From assembly GCA_015178975.1 (NCBI GenBank), contig WHVD01000013.1, positions 930,001 to 994,000 on the forward strand: a DNA stretch of 64,000 nucleotides, given 5' to 3'. This stretch comes from Hysterangium stoloniferum. Its lineage: Eukaryota > Basidiomycota > Agaricomycetes > Hysterangiales > Hysterangiaceae. Both the position numbers and the translations under genes were made by a program. Below, in pieces: positions 1 through 10,868 of the stretch. Each line of letters starts with the position of its first letter. Within the stretch, counting starts at the first letter, position 1. The notes under the pieces are model-generated. The model did not search any database. It saw only the letters and a program-made list of their open reading frames with translations, and was not told the DNA's origin.

Positions 1-284
1 CCAGTGACTTGGTGCACAGGATAGTGTCAGGTATAGATAGGTTTGATGTGCAGGAGGTCCGGTGGAGTCCAATGAGTTTTCTGATGACTGGTGTGTGAGA
101 CACAAAGACAGATCATAACAGAAGCGGGGTTCTATGCTCTGTTAGAGGGGTTCTGGGAGTCCGGTTGGAGTCCGGTTGGAGTCCGGTTGGAGTCCGGTTG
201 GAGTCCGGTGACTGGTACATAAGACACAGTGTCAGGTGTATGTAGGGTGGAGTCCGGAGTCTGGTGGAGTCCAGAGTCTGCTGG
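1..284. other. Unclassified flank, no gene seen
   Basis: No coding sequence or known element end was recognised. The stretch is rich in GGAGTCC and GGTGGAGTCC words and carries the short minisatellite listed separately. It abuts the L LTR of Gyp-A copy a without a recognisable target duplication. Confidence 0.5.
157..209. repeat. 11-bp minisatellite, about 4.8 units
   Basis: Four perfect head-to-tail copies of GAGTCCGGTTG are followed by a nine-base partial copy. Looser GGAGTCC words continue on both sides. Confidence 0.9.
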
Positions 285-914
285 TGTGAAGAGTGGTAGA
301 AGTTCTAACCGTTCTATATATGAAGAATATCAACCGTTTAGGTACGATACCACGATGTATTGACTGTCTAAGTCTAATACAGACTGAACACGTATTGACT
401 ACTTAGTTCAATACGGTAGAGAGAAGTAGCTATCTAAAGTAAGGTAGATAGCTAGAACGAATAAGTAGAATTGACTGTTAAGTGCAATTCTGGATGACTG
501 CTCGAGTGCAAGTAGAGTAGTTAGAGAGTCGAATAATAGAGTAGCGTGGATGTAGTCCACACGGGTTGAGATAAGGATTGAGTTTCGACTGATACAGTTC
601 AAAACTCAGATTGAGTGAGTAGCTAAAGCCCATCTGTGATGGTCAAGATGATACACCAATCACAACTTACAGGACACTAACAGGTGTCTGGGTAAGTCAT
701 GGTTGCGGTGTAAAAAGTGTCTGAGTTCTAAACTACAGGCACTAGAATACATAAGTCTGGCGTGTGTGCACCCACAAGAGTCGATGTACCACATACATAG
801 GTCATCGAACTAATTATAGATATCATAAAAGAGAGAAAACAGAAATAATAAAGGAAATATAGTAAGAGCTTATCCGACTATATTTCCTGAGTGTATTTCG
901 CCATACCTCTCACA
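285..914 (-). repeat. L-type LTR (3' LTR of Gyp-A copy a)
   Basis: It is 630 bp, with ends TGTGAAGAGT and ACCTCTCACA as read on the plus strand. It matches the L LTRs at 54977 and 55714. ORF-K ends just beside it, and the minus-strand sequence before it (CTGGAGGGCAC) is a plausible polypurine tract. Arms AGGAAATATAGT and ACTATATTTCCT form an inverted repeat near its 5' end (right side on the plus strand). Confidence 0.85.
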
Positions 915-1386
915 GTGCCCTCCAGGTCGAAGAGCTATGTCAAAGAAGATGTCGAAGGACACTTGGAACTCCTCCCCATGCATCCTGTGATGAACCCCCA
1001 AGGTGTAGGATAGTGTTGTCCCAGGCGAGACACTTGGCACAAAAGGAAAGAGCGATGTCCTCCCGCTTTGAAGCGTCATTGGTGGATGTCAACCCATCTA
1101 GTTTTTGGATTGACGAGACCCAATGACCATAGGCCTTCTGGCGTGTTCGAATTATGGCGCAAACGCGATCAGCGGAAGCGTCAGTAATGTGGGCAATGAG
1201 AGGGGGTTGAGGGTGTAGTGATGGCGGGATAGGAGTGATAAGCGGTGTGGAGCTCATGTCTCCCCCAGGGGGGATTCCTCTCGAGGTGTCCGAATCCGGC
1301 AACAGTTGCTCCAACAAGTCAACGAGGTCCACTGCTGAGTGGGTTGGTGTGTGTTCAGGAAGAACACAAGAAGAGTTGACAAGTAA

Positions 1387-1860
1387 TGTGAGGAGTATGC
1401 TTTTACCACAGTATCATTGTGGTAAAACACTCCTTTTATTTCATTTATATTTTACATATTTTATTCATATTTTTCTATCTTTCATATTCTTCAAATATTG
1501 CATACTTCATTAGTTCGAAGCATTGTGTATACTTGTGGGTTCACTCAGCACCAATTAGAACTCAGACACACTTTAACCCAAGAACCACCACTCGTAAGAC
1601 ACAAACTAGGTCTACTACGAGCGGTGATCAGGGTAACGTGTCAGCTACTACATAAGTAGCAATATCTGAACTACTAAACACTTCTGGCCTCGAACTGTAA
1701 TAGTCGAGGCCTCCACTCGAACCATCGCACTCGTTGACTCCTTCGTCATCTCGTGCTCTTTCTCTCATTTTCTCTTATATTGCACCGAATAGGTCAATAT
1801 CCTTCCTTTCTACTCATTTCTTCGTATATAGAACGGTCAGAACTTCCGCCACTCATCACA
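1387..1860 (+). repeat. M-type solo LTR 1
   Basis: 474 bp, TGTGAGGAGT to CTCATCACA, flanked by the 5-bp duplication AGTAA (1382-1386 and 1861-1865). The uninterrupted site is visible near 29630. Hairpin arms TTTTACCACA and TGTGGTAAAA lie at 1401-1410 and 1418-1427. Confidence 0.9.
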
Positions 1861-2916
1861 AGTAAGGACCGAAACATGGAGAGTTCCACCCGTTCGATAT
1901 CCTCCGCTAAACGCAGCTGTTCCTTAGGGTCATTGACACATAAATAAAACGCACTCATGCGGTCCGACAATGTGAGAGACCCGCTATACCCTATGCCCTT
2001 TAAGAAGGGGGTGCCGCAGGGTTGGTCCCAGTCGCGTTAATGTGCATCCCACAGTGAAGATGTCGGAGAGGTAATTAATGGACATGCACATCCAACTTGA
2101 CTGGAAGGGATGGGAGGGGCCAGCTGTATCCTCAGAGTGGAGGGGAGAGGACGGCTGCGGCGGGGGGCTGCGAATGGGGTGGGCCGGGGGGGGGGTCAAT
2201 GACAAGGGGCTCGTCGGCCTGAATATTGGTTCTTCATTTCCCTTTTGCTTTTTCGCTTAAGGGGGGAGGCTCCTCGAAGACTTCCATTGCTGGGGGGGGT
2301 TCCTTGGAGACGTCTGTGGCTGAGAGAGGTGCCTCGAGGACTTCCTCCACAGGCGTTGTGAGAACTTCCGGGATAGGGTGATCAATATCCATTAATGTAT
2401 CGTTAGGATGCTGAATGGGGCTTCCCAGAGAAACGCAAGGGGAGTAGGGAGAGGCGGGCAGTGGACTCCGCATTGTCAAGGAAATGAGGGGAGTGTTTGA
2501 CACTGCAGGGACCAAAGGCATCGGAGTAGAGTGGGAGGCGATGAGAGGGTCAGGTGACGTGCGGAGGGGTGAGATTGGCCACAGTACTGGAGAAGGCTTG
2601 GGTGCGGATGAGGACGGTGATATAAGGGACTGTCCTGTGAAGGGGAGGGGTAGTGGTATAGGGGGAAGAGAAGGCAGCTCGGCGGATGGTACAAGACTTC
2701 CCGGTAACTCTGAAAAGGGTGTAAAGCGCTGTAATGTGGGTACGGAAGAGACCGGCGGAGGTGGAGGGAGATGAGTGGAATTGGATGGTGTCGCAGAGTC
2801 TGCTGGACGATACCCTCTCCAAACTCTGATGGAAGTCGGTAGCTTTCGTTGTTGGTTAGGATCACTCGTGAAGAAGTGAATGTTGTCAGGGAGTAGGAAA
2901 CCTTCATGGCAGTCAG

Positions 2917-3390
2917 TGTGAGGAGTATGCTTTTACCACAGTTTCATTGTGGTAAAACACTCCTTTTATTTTATTTATATTTTACATATTCTATTCATAT
3001 TTTTCTATCTTTCATATTCTTCGAATATTGCATATTTCATTAGTTCGAAGCATTGTGTATACTTGTGGGTGCACTCAGCACCAATTAGAACTCAGACACA
3101 CTTTAACCCAAGAACCACCACTCGTAAGACACAAACTAGGTCTACTACGAGCGGTGATCAGGGTAACGTGTCAGCTACTACATAAGTAGCAGTATCTGAA
3201 CTATCTAACACTTCTGGCCTCGAACTGTAATAGTCGAGGCCTCCACTCGAACCATCGCACTCGTTGACTCCTTCGTCATCTTGTGCTCTTTCTCTCACTT
3301 TCTCTTATATTGCACTGAATAGGTCAATATCCTTCCTTTCTACTCATTTCTTCGTATATAGAATGGTCAGAACTTCCACCACTCTTCACA
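2917..3390 (+). repeat. M-type solo LTR 2
   Basis: 474 bp, TGTGAGGAGT to CTCTTCACA, flanked by GTCAG at 2912-2916 and 3391-3395. The empty site is present in the ORF-K copy near 27670. The hairpin arms are as in M copy 1, with a GTTTCAT loop. Confidence 0.92.
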
Positions 3391-4373
3391 GTCAGCACCG
3401 AGGTACTTGCTGTTGTAGGCGGGGTAGCGAGATTGGTCGTCCTCCGAGTCAGATGAAAGATCACTGGGCCCCATCCGGTAGGTCCGTTCCTGAGGTCCAC
3501 GTTGTGAAGGGGGTCTGGGAGGTAGTGCAACTCCGTCTCCACATCACAATGCAATGCTTTGTAATTTGATCCTTCGTATTTTGTCCCAATCGTAGAAGGT
3601 GACCCCATCTTTTCCTTTCCTACTTTTTTGTCCTACACTCCGAACACATGGCGTGCCCCCGTCGCTGCAATCCGTTTCAGCGAAATCTGTCCATTTATGA
3701 CCCGAAGGGGGAGCGATAATTGAAGGATTATCGTACCCTTCCATTCTCCTCCATTCCTGTCGTGTCCACCTTAAAGGGACATTATCCCTAGCCCCCATCC
3801 TCCGCTGTCCTTCCAAGTACTTCTCTCTCCTCTTCCGTTTAAGTGTTTTCAATTCCTCCTGGACCTGTGCAGAGAAAGCCTCAGACTGCTGTTTCTTTTT
3901 GATCTCCTCTTCGGTAGAAGGGAAAATACTACGAGAAGGTGGTGGGGTTTCGCTCCATGTTCCCGAGGGAGCCCCCCAAGTATTAGAGGACCATGGTGCA
4001 GCTTTTGAAACAGAGTCCGTCTGTGTAGGGTTCATGGACGATGAGGTCTCCTCCATGCGCTCGACAGTTTCTGTTCAAGGTGGTGGGGAAGAAGGAACTG
4101 TAGTTTGAGGTCGAGGTATTCTTTTAAAATTGGGAAATCGGGGTCTGGGGAGAGGGCATATGGAGTAAAGGCAGTTCTATTCCCCGAGTTGGTGGACGTT
4201 CCCACGATGTCGCCCTGTGCAGCGGAGGGTATTGGCAAAGGCATTCCAGAATTACTCGTGGAGTGCTCGACTTGTTCAGTACGAGATGGCGTAGTAGAGG
4301 TATTAATCGGTTGAGGTCGCGGTATTCTTTTGAAGTTGGGGAACTTGGGTTTGGGTTGTTGCTCCTGCGACAT

Positions 4374-4567
4374 AGTGTACTGATTTGAGAGGTTGACGTG
4401 GAGGGAAGAGATAGGGGGAATAAAATTTTCTTTAGCGAATTTACGTATTTTATATTAATTTCAAGCTCCGCTCGGTCATTGAAGTGAAAGGCCGAGGGGG
4501 ATGAAAGTGGGGGGTAGAGCTAGAAGTAGATAAACAGTGTTGTCATCGTAAGGATGTGAAATGATCA
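4374..4567. other. Spacer between Gyp-A integrase stop and ORF-K start (copy a)
   Basis: About 190 bp, AT-rich near ORF-K, with no gene seen. A recognisable homologue lies at 48291-48480 in copy b, so it is part of the element and may hold ORF-K expression signals. Confidence 0.6.
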
Positions 4568-4990
4568 TTAAATTCGATAAATAGTCTTGTAAGCTCTAAG
4601 AAGAGCGGGAGCACTACGAAGGTCATTGCCATTTAACCAAGTGTCCTCCTCCGGTCCATATCCTTTCCATCGAACCTGGAAAAGGAGTCGATTTCGATGC
4701 TTTTTGTGCCCTACTATAGCTTCTACTTCATACTCCTCATCGTTACAATTGAGTTATCGAGGATTCTCGAGTAGCTCCCTGAATCCGAATTCCTTAGGGG
4801 AGAGGTGGTACTTTTTAAGATGGTCACAATTAATCACTGGATGTAATTGATATTCCGAGGGAATGCGGAGTCAGAAGACTTGAGGATTGATCTTTTCCAA
4901 GACCTCAAACGGCCCTATCCATCTTTGTATAAGTTTCCTTCCGGGTCCCTTGGCTTCGACGAGCTCGAGAGAATGGGGATTAATCAGAAC
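4568..4990 (-). pseudogene. Gyp-A integrase C-terminus with chromodomain (copy a)
   Basis: The minus strand encodes a chromodomain ending in a TAA at 4568-4570. Core residues are visible as EEYEVEAIVGHKKHR, LLFQVRWKGYGPEEDTW and LNGNDL. In chromoviruses this module binds modified histone tails and steers integration to heterochromatin; that role is inferred here from the family. The preceding integrase tail (KYHLSPKEFG) is also readable. One in-frame TAA lies before the chromodomain, after NPR. The remaining integrase is displaced to 7202 by the 4991-7201 insertion, whose flanks repeat AGAAC. Confidence 0.8.
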
Positions 4991-5491
4991 TGTGAAGAGT
5001 CGATAGATTCTGACCGTTCAATATACGAAGTATAGTGTTTATTCAACTACTATTAGCAGGTATTGACCGTTCAGTACAATACCGTAGATTGCTAGACTGA
5101 CAGTACTAGCAAGGAGACACGCTATGCATCACAAGAGCAACTATACAGTTGCTCTTGACGGCTAGAATGAGAGAATGAAAGAGTTGACCTTTACGGTACC
5201 ACTCGCAGCTAGATGTAAAATAGATAATCAACGAGAGGCTGGATATCTAAAGTAAAGAGATAATAGCACGAGTCGACTATAGTGTCAAGGAGTGCAAAGA
5301 CCTTAGAGTGAAACTCGACTTTCGCGGTTCGAGTTCAAAGTCTGTTAGTATGCGAGAAAATGCTACCTTTATAGGTAACTGAGACGTTACCCTTGACACC
5401 TCTCGCTATTCGATGTCTGGGTCGTTTACGAGGTGGTGTCTGCTGGGTAAAAAGATGTCTGTCATTTGGCGCCGAGAGCACCCATAGGTAT
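4991..5491 (-). repeat. S-type LTR, truncated
   Basis: Starts TGTGAAGAGTCG and follows the S LTR consensus for about 500 bp, up to CCCATAGGTAT, where a second S LTR of opposite orientation begins. AGAAC before it (4986-4990) is repeated at 7202-7206, so 4991-7201 behaves as one insertion unit. Confidence 0.75.
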
Positions 5492-6135
5492 TGTAAAGGG
5501 TATGCATATATGCATACCTGGACTAAGGAATAATAACTGGATTATAGTACTTTATTATTTACCTTTTATTTTCTTTCTTTATATTCTTTCTATATTTCGA
5601 GCACACCTTGATTTCGTAGTTCGAAGCTTTGTGTATACGTATGGGCGCTCTCGGTGCCAAAAGAGACAGACAGCCTTTTACCCAGCAGACACCACCTCGT
5701 AACGACTCAGACGTCGAATAGCGAGAGGTGTCAAGGGTAGTATCTCAGCTACCATAAGGGTAGCACTCTCTAGTCTACTAATAGCCTTTTGAACTCGAAC
5801 CGCTAAGGTCGAGTTCCAGTTTCAAGACTTTGCGCTCGTCGACATTGTAGTCGACTCGCGCTACTATTACTCTATCCTAGATACTCAGTCTTTAGCTGAG
5901 TATCTTACTTATTTCCAGCTACTAGTTGTACCGTAAAAGGTCAACTCATTATCTTACTGTTCTAAGCCGTCGCGAGCAACTATACAGTTGCTCTTGAGGC
6001 GTGTAGTTCGTTTTTATACTAGTACTAACAGTCTAGTAGTCTATAGTATTGTACTGATGGTCAACACTCTCTAATAGTAGTTGAATAAACACTATTCTTC
6101 ATATATTGAGCGGTCAGAATCCACCACTCTTCACA
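5492..6135 (+). repeat. S-type LTR, inverted inside the insertion unit
   Basis: 644 bp, TGTAAAGGGTATGC to CTCTTCACA. It faces the truncated S LTR on its left and has no clear direct duplication (GGTAT left, CCTAT right). The palindrome GGTATGCATATATGCATACC lies near its 5' end. Confidence 0.8.
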
Positions 6136-7201
6136 CCTATACTTGCAGCATCTTGAATCTTTGTCAGCAACTCTTGGACTTAGCTAATCATCTAAGTTCC
6201 CCAACCTCACAGCTACCCTTTAGGCTTATTAATTAGATAATAAACCTAATAAGTATTTAAGTATCCTTACTGAAATCCCTGCCAATACTAGATTACTCAA
6301 GGCCCAGCCCTAAGTTTATTGAATTAATCAAGTACAAGCACTCAGATAATCCAATACAAATTATTTTCTCTATTAATAAATTATTTAACACCTTGTTAAA
6401 TAACTATTAATAGTTACAAATAAGCATACAAGAATCCGAAGCTCTTATATCAAGTCTCTGCCAGGTTACTGCGCATATATTCAGCTTCCAGCCCCTATTC
6501 TCAAAGAATAGTTCTTGTATTTGCTAAAAAGAGTCATACACAGTTCTATTGAACCTTTCAATAATCAAAATAAGCATTGATTTGAATTGTTTAAGCTTCA
6601 TAGCACAGCTCATTAATCTATCAGTATTTAAATTACTGGACCTTTGCTTGTTTTATTGTTGAAGCTCTGTGACACTATAGCATATTGTGAAGAGTGGTGG
6701 AAGTTCTGACTGTTCTATATACGAAGAAATGAGTAGAAAGGAAGGATATTGACCTATTCGGTGCAATATAAGAGAAAGTGAGAGAAAGAGCACGAGATGA
6801 CGAAGGAGTCAACGAGTGCGATGGTTTGAGTGGAGGCCTCAACTATTACAGTTCGAGGCCAGAAGTGTTTAGTAGTTCAGATATTGCTACTTATGTAGTA
6901 GCTGACACGTTACCCTGATCACCGCTCGTAGTAGACCTAGTTTGTGTCTTACGAGTGGTGGTTCTTGGGTTAAAGTGTGTCTGAGTTCTAATTGGTGCTG
7001 AGTGCACCCACAAGTATACACAATGCTTCGAACTAATGAAGTATGCAATATTTGAAGAATATGAAAGATAGAAAAATATGAATAAAATATGTAAAATATA
7101 AATGAAATAAAAGGAGTGTTTTACCACAATGATACTGTGGTAAAAGCATACTCCTCACACATATATTGAGCTATCTAAGAGAATCCCCTGAATACATTAC
7201 A
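6136..7201. other. AT-rich orphan segment interrupted by M LTR 3
   Basis: Positions 6136-6685 and 7165-7201 are AT-rich, have no convincing ORF and no copy elsewhere in the window. The right edge ends ATACATTACA directly before the AGAAC duplication, so it may be the far terminus of an element of unknown family. Confidence 0.4.
6686..7159 (-). repeat. M-type solo LTR 3
   Basis: 474 bp, TGTGAAGAGTGG to CTCCTCACA, flanked by CATAT (6681-6685 and 7160-7164). The hairpin arms are present near the right edge. Confidence 0.92.
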
Positions 7202-8097
7202 AGAACATAATCTCCCTCTGAGATATCTTCCACCAATCTCCGTCTCTTGTTGTAACTGCGAGCTTGGGTTTCTTGTGCTCACGCAATCGAATCCCGCGCC
7301 ACTTGTCAGTGATTTTCCAATTCTAAGATCCATTGGTCGGCTACAGGGCTATCCGATAATTCTCTGGGAACCACAGGGTCGTCCCCTCCTAGACAGCTAG
7401 ACATTCCTCTTGGTAAGTAGCCCATCAGCAAAAAGGCCGGCGCATAGCTTGTTGAGCTTTGAACCGTCGAATTGTAGGTATGAGCCACTACTTGAGTCCA
7501 TTTAGACCATTCCTCCTTTGAAGAGGCGCAGTACGCTCTGAGCATTTGCTCCACGATAGCATTGGCATTCTCCATTTGACTGTCGGTCTGAGGATGGTGG
7601 GACGAGGATACTGCAAGGGCACTTCCGTATACTTTGCAGACCTCTCTCCAGAATCTACAGGTCCACCTCTTGTCTCGATCACAGATTATCCTTGAAGGCA
7701 GGCCGAAAGGAGCGGCTACCTTATTCACAAAGATTCGCGTGAATCCTTCTGCAGATAGATCTGAAGTGGTGGGTTCACAGATTAAGAAATGCGTGAGTTC
7801 ATCCATGGTGACGAAGATGGCAGAATAAGCACCCTCTGTAGAAGGAGGCAATCCAGTAATCAGGTCCATCGAGACAGCCTCAAACGGCCTTAGGGGTACA
7901 TCTGCAGGTCGAAGAGCTCCTTGTCGAGCGGAATGATCAATTTTAGTTTTCTGGCATATGTTGCAGCTGCGAGCGTACGCCATGCAGTCATGCAACATCC
8001 TCGGCCAAAAGAAACGGTCTTTCATCAGCTTAAAGAGTCTGTGGCCGCCTGCATGAGCTCCTTCGAAGGGATTATCATGTATCAGCTTGAGTATGGT
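7202..8097 (-). pseudogene. Gyp-A integrase core (copy a)
   Basis: A 239-codon stretch (7306-8025) encodes a retroviral-type integrase catalytic core. The triad is visible as the D of VSMDLITGLP, the D of IICDRD and the E of SQMENAN, with 35 residues between the last two (DD35E). SCNICQKTK before it supplies the two Cys of the H2C2 zinc finger. Integrase would insert the cDNA into the chromosome. A stop at the left end and insertions on both sides prevent a complete protein. The S LTR at 8098 cuts the frame. Confidence 0.85.
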
Positions 8098-8734
8098 TGT
8101 GAAGAGTCGATAGATTCTGACTGTTCGATATATGAAGAATAGTGTCTATTCAACTACTATTAGCAGATATTGACCGTACAGTACAATACCGTAGATTACT
8201 AGACAAGCTGTACTAGTAAGAAGACACGCTATGCGTCACAAGAGCAGCTGTACAGTTGCTCTTGACGGCTAGAATGAAGGAATGAAAGAGTTGACCTTCA
8301 CGGTACAACTCGCAGCTAGATGTAAAGTAGATAATCAATGCGAAGTTGAATATCTAGAGTAAAGAAATAATAGTGCGAGTCAACTATAATGTCGACTAGC
8401 GCAAAGACCTTAGATTGGAACTCGACCTTCGCGGTTCGAGTCCGAAGTACGTTAGTATGCAAGAGAATACTACCTTTAAGGGTAGTTGAAACGTTACCCT
8501 TGACACCTCTCGCTATTCGATGTCTGGGTCGTTTACGAGGTGGTGTCTGCTGGGTAAAGGTTGTCTGTCTCTTTTGGCGCCGAGAGTGCCCATACGTATA
8601 CACAAAGCTTCGAACTACAAAATCAAGGTGTGCTCGAAATATAGAAAGAATATAAAGAAAGAAAATAAAAGGTAAATAATAAAGTACTATAATCCAGTTA
8701 TTATTCCTTAGTCCATATATGCATACCCTTTACA
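8098..8734 (-). repeat. S-type solo LTR 2
   Basis: 637 bp, TGTGAAGAGTCG to CCCTTTACA, flanked by ATGGT (8093-8097 and 8735-8739). A near-perfect palindrome lies mid-LTR (arms AGAGCAGCTG and CAGTTGCTCT). Confidence 0.92.
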
Positions 8735-9599
8735 ATGGTTGTCATCATGCTACTAGGAATGCAGATTCGACTTTTCCAGTCCGAATCTCGAAAGAACAAT
8801 AGCTTATTCTTGCCGATAAAATAATGCGAAGGAGTAGTTACCATGTTTGGAGAAATGGGATCGGTGGCGTAATGATTTCCGAAGGCAGGATCCTTCTGGT
8901 ATCCATCGTGAAGTTCCTTAGCGTAATTTTCGTCAATCTCTATAAGCAACTGTGGATTCGAGAGAGTAAAATTCACTTCATCAGTTTCATCGTTTCTGGG
9001 GAGGTTGTGCAAGTCCCATTTTGTTTGGGACCTCTTCCATGGTTCCGACTGGTTTGACTAACTCGTGATGAGTGAGAAAGACGGCTTTTTCCGCTGGTTT
9101 GTTCTCCCATAACGTCTCATCGTCATTCCGGTTATGAGAATCCGCTATGATCGGTAAAAGGTTGTCTCTCATGGGGCTAGCATAGTCTGGTATTCGAGGA
9201 AGTCTGGACAGTGGGTCAACATTGCTATGTATTCGTTCTGCTCTATGTAGGATTTCCAGACTGGGGTATGCAGTGTATACCGCCCACCCCCCATGCAGCC
9301 AGTCGACGATTAGTATTCTCGTAAGATCTGGCCCATTGTAACACCGCATGGTCAGTGATCAGAAGGATATGTTCGCCTTCGATAAAGGGCTGGAAATGGA
9401 CTAATCCTTCTTTAGCAGCTAACGCTTCTCGCTCTGTGGCTGAATAGTTACATTCTGCTTTCTTGAGTGTACGGCTCCAATAGGCAATAATGCGTTCGAC
9501 CGTGACACTGGTGTCATCAAAATCTGTGGCCCAGGAATCCGTCCAGGTGAATTCCGGCTCCTTGGTTTTATAACGAGTAACGAAGATGGGCACATCTCA
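8735..9599 (-). pseudogene. Gyp-A RNase H and integrase N-terminal region (copy a)
   Basis: Minus-strand pieces encode the RNase H tail (YSATEREALAAKEGLVHFQP, LLITDHAVLQWARS) and the linker to integrase (NPQLLIEIDENYAKEL, HYFIGKNKLLFFRD). Compared with copy d there is a 4-nt insertion near 9285 and a 2-nt deletion near 9030, each shifting the frame. A TGA at 9597-9599 replaces the CGA at 62285-62287 in copy d. RNase H would remove the RNA strand during cDNA synthesis. Confidence 0.8.
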
Positions 9600-10283
9600 T
9601 GATTGATCAAAGGCTGCTCGTGCTTGGGCATAAATTTTCGTATCCTTTAGGTCCTTAAGCGTCATTTTCTGTATTTGTTGGAGACAACATCCTAGCGCGA
9701 AGTCTGACGCATCTGTGTATAACCGATAAGGCATACCGCTCACGGGGTGTCCGAGTACTGGAGCTGAGCTCAATGCAACCTTGATGTCCTCAAAAGCTCG
9801 GGCGTGTTCAGAATCCCAATTCCAACGAACTCCTTTCTTCAAGAGGTTGAAAAGTAGAGCGACCGTCCAGGAGTAAAATGGTATGTATGCAGAGAAGTAC
9901 AGAACCATCCCTAGAAAACGTTGAAGATCTGCTATCTTAGAAGGCATAGTCAATTCTAATATAGCGGCGACCTTTTCTTGATGGGTCAAAAAGCCGAGTC
10001 TAGACACCTTATATCCTAGTAGTAGAATCGAATTATACCCCACATAGCACTTTTTGGGCGAGAGAGTGATTCCCGCAGCAATTATGGCTTGTAAAACCTG
10101 ATCTAAATGTTCTAGATGATCGTCCCATGTCTTAGAAAAGATCACGATGTCGTCAATATAAACAAGGCAGAATATCCATAAGTAAGGTGCAAGTACGGTT
10201 TGCATAACCCTTTGGAATATAGAAGGTCCATTACGAAGTCCAAAGGGCATTCTCCTGAATTGCCACAGTCCTCGATGGGATCT
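9600..10283 (-). pseudogene. Gyp-A reverse transcriptase (copy a)
   Basis: Encodes the palm and thumb of a Ty3-type RT: FRRMPFGLRNGPSIFQRVMQ, the catalytic LVYIDDIVIFSK box and the connection AILELTMPSKIADLQRFLGM. The active-site aspartates are intact in this copy. The frame is cut upstream at 10284 by an S LTR, and about 430 bp of RT between that LTR and 10869 is missing relative to copy d. Confidence 0.85.
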
Positions 10284-10868
10284 TGTAAAGGGTATGCATA
10301 TATGCATACCTGGACTAAGGAATAATAGCTGGATTATAGTACTTTATTATTTACCTTTTATTTTCTTTCTTTATATTCTTTTCTATATTTCGAGCACACC
10401 TTGATTTTGTAGTTCGAAGCTTTGTGTATACGTATGGGCGCTCTCGGCGCCAAAAGAGACAGACAACTTTTACCCAGCAGACACCACCTCGTAAACGACC
10501 CAGACGTCGAATAGCGAGAGGTGTCAAGGGTAACGTTTCAACTACCTTTAAAGGTAGTATTCTCTTGCATACTAACGTACTTCGGACTCGAACCGCGAAG
10601 GTCGAGTTCCAATCTAAGGTCTTTGCGCTAGTCGACATTATAGTCGACTCGCGCTATTATTTCTTTACTCTAGATATTCAGCTTCGCATTGATTATCTAT
10701 TTTACATCTAGCTACGAGTTGTACCGTGAAGGTCAACTCTTTCATTCTTTCATTCTAGTCGTCAAGAGCAACTGTACAGTTGCTCTTGTGATGCATAGCG
10801 TGTCTTCTTACTAGTACAGCTTGTCTAGTAATCTACGGTATTGTACTGTACGGTCAATATCTGCTAAT
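10284..10868 (+). repeat. S-type LTR 3, 3' end deleted
   Basis: Starts TGTAAAGGGTATGC with the 20-bp palindrome GGTATGCATATATGCATACC, and stops at TATCTGCTAATA, about 60 bp short of the usual end. The adjoining Gyp-A sequence jumps from the equivalent of 61602 to about 61170 in copy d, so one deletion removed the LTR end and the neighbouring RT. Confidence 0.85.

Larger units (their letters stand above)
915..4373 (-). pseudogene. ORF-K, extra reading frame 3' of Gyp-A integrase (copy a)
   Basis: The function is not recognised. A long decayed reading frame starts at an ATG at 4371-4373 (MSQEQQPKPKFPNFK) and runs, through frameshifts and stops, almost to the 3' L LTR. Visible parts in order: a Pro/Ser/Thr-rich N-terminus; a Lys/Glu-rich, probably helical stretch around 3800-3900 (EEEIKKKQQSEAF); an acidic piece (DLSSDSEDD in the sister copy); a long Pro/Ser-rich middle; and a C-terminal region at 940-1332 with DLVDLLEQLLPDSD and several Cys. 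No signal peptide or membrane segment is visible. The same frame follows integrase in copy b and recurs in plus orientation at 26873-29746, so it belongs to the element. M LTRs at 1387 and 2917 interrupt it; the copy at 26873 shows both empty sites. Confidence 0.7.

Noticed and set aside
1419..1655. 78-codon ORF repeated identically in M LTRs (1419, 2949, 6891, 62734)
   Set aside because: It lies entirely inside the solo LTR, starts at the hairpin, and has no protein-like features beyond the LTR sequence itself. Its identity reflects LTR identity.
1387..1860. M repeats as MITEs (DNA transposons)
   Set aside because: Ends are TG...CA without true terminal inverted repeats, TSDs are 5 bp, and the tips match L LTRs that bound a gypsy element.
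8316..8655. Overlapping ORFs of about 90 codons on both strands of S LTRs
   Set aside because: They occur only within S LTRs, on both strands at once, and vary with each copy; chance ORFs in a non-coding repeat.
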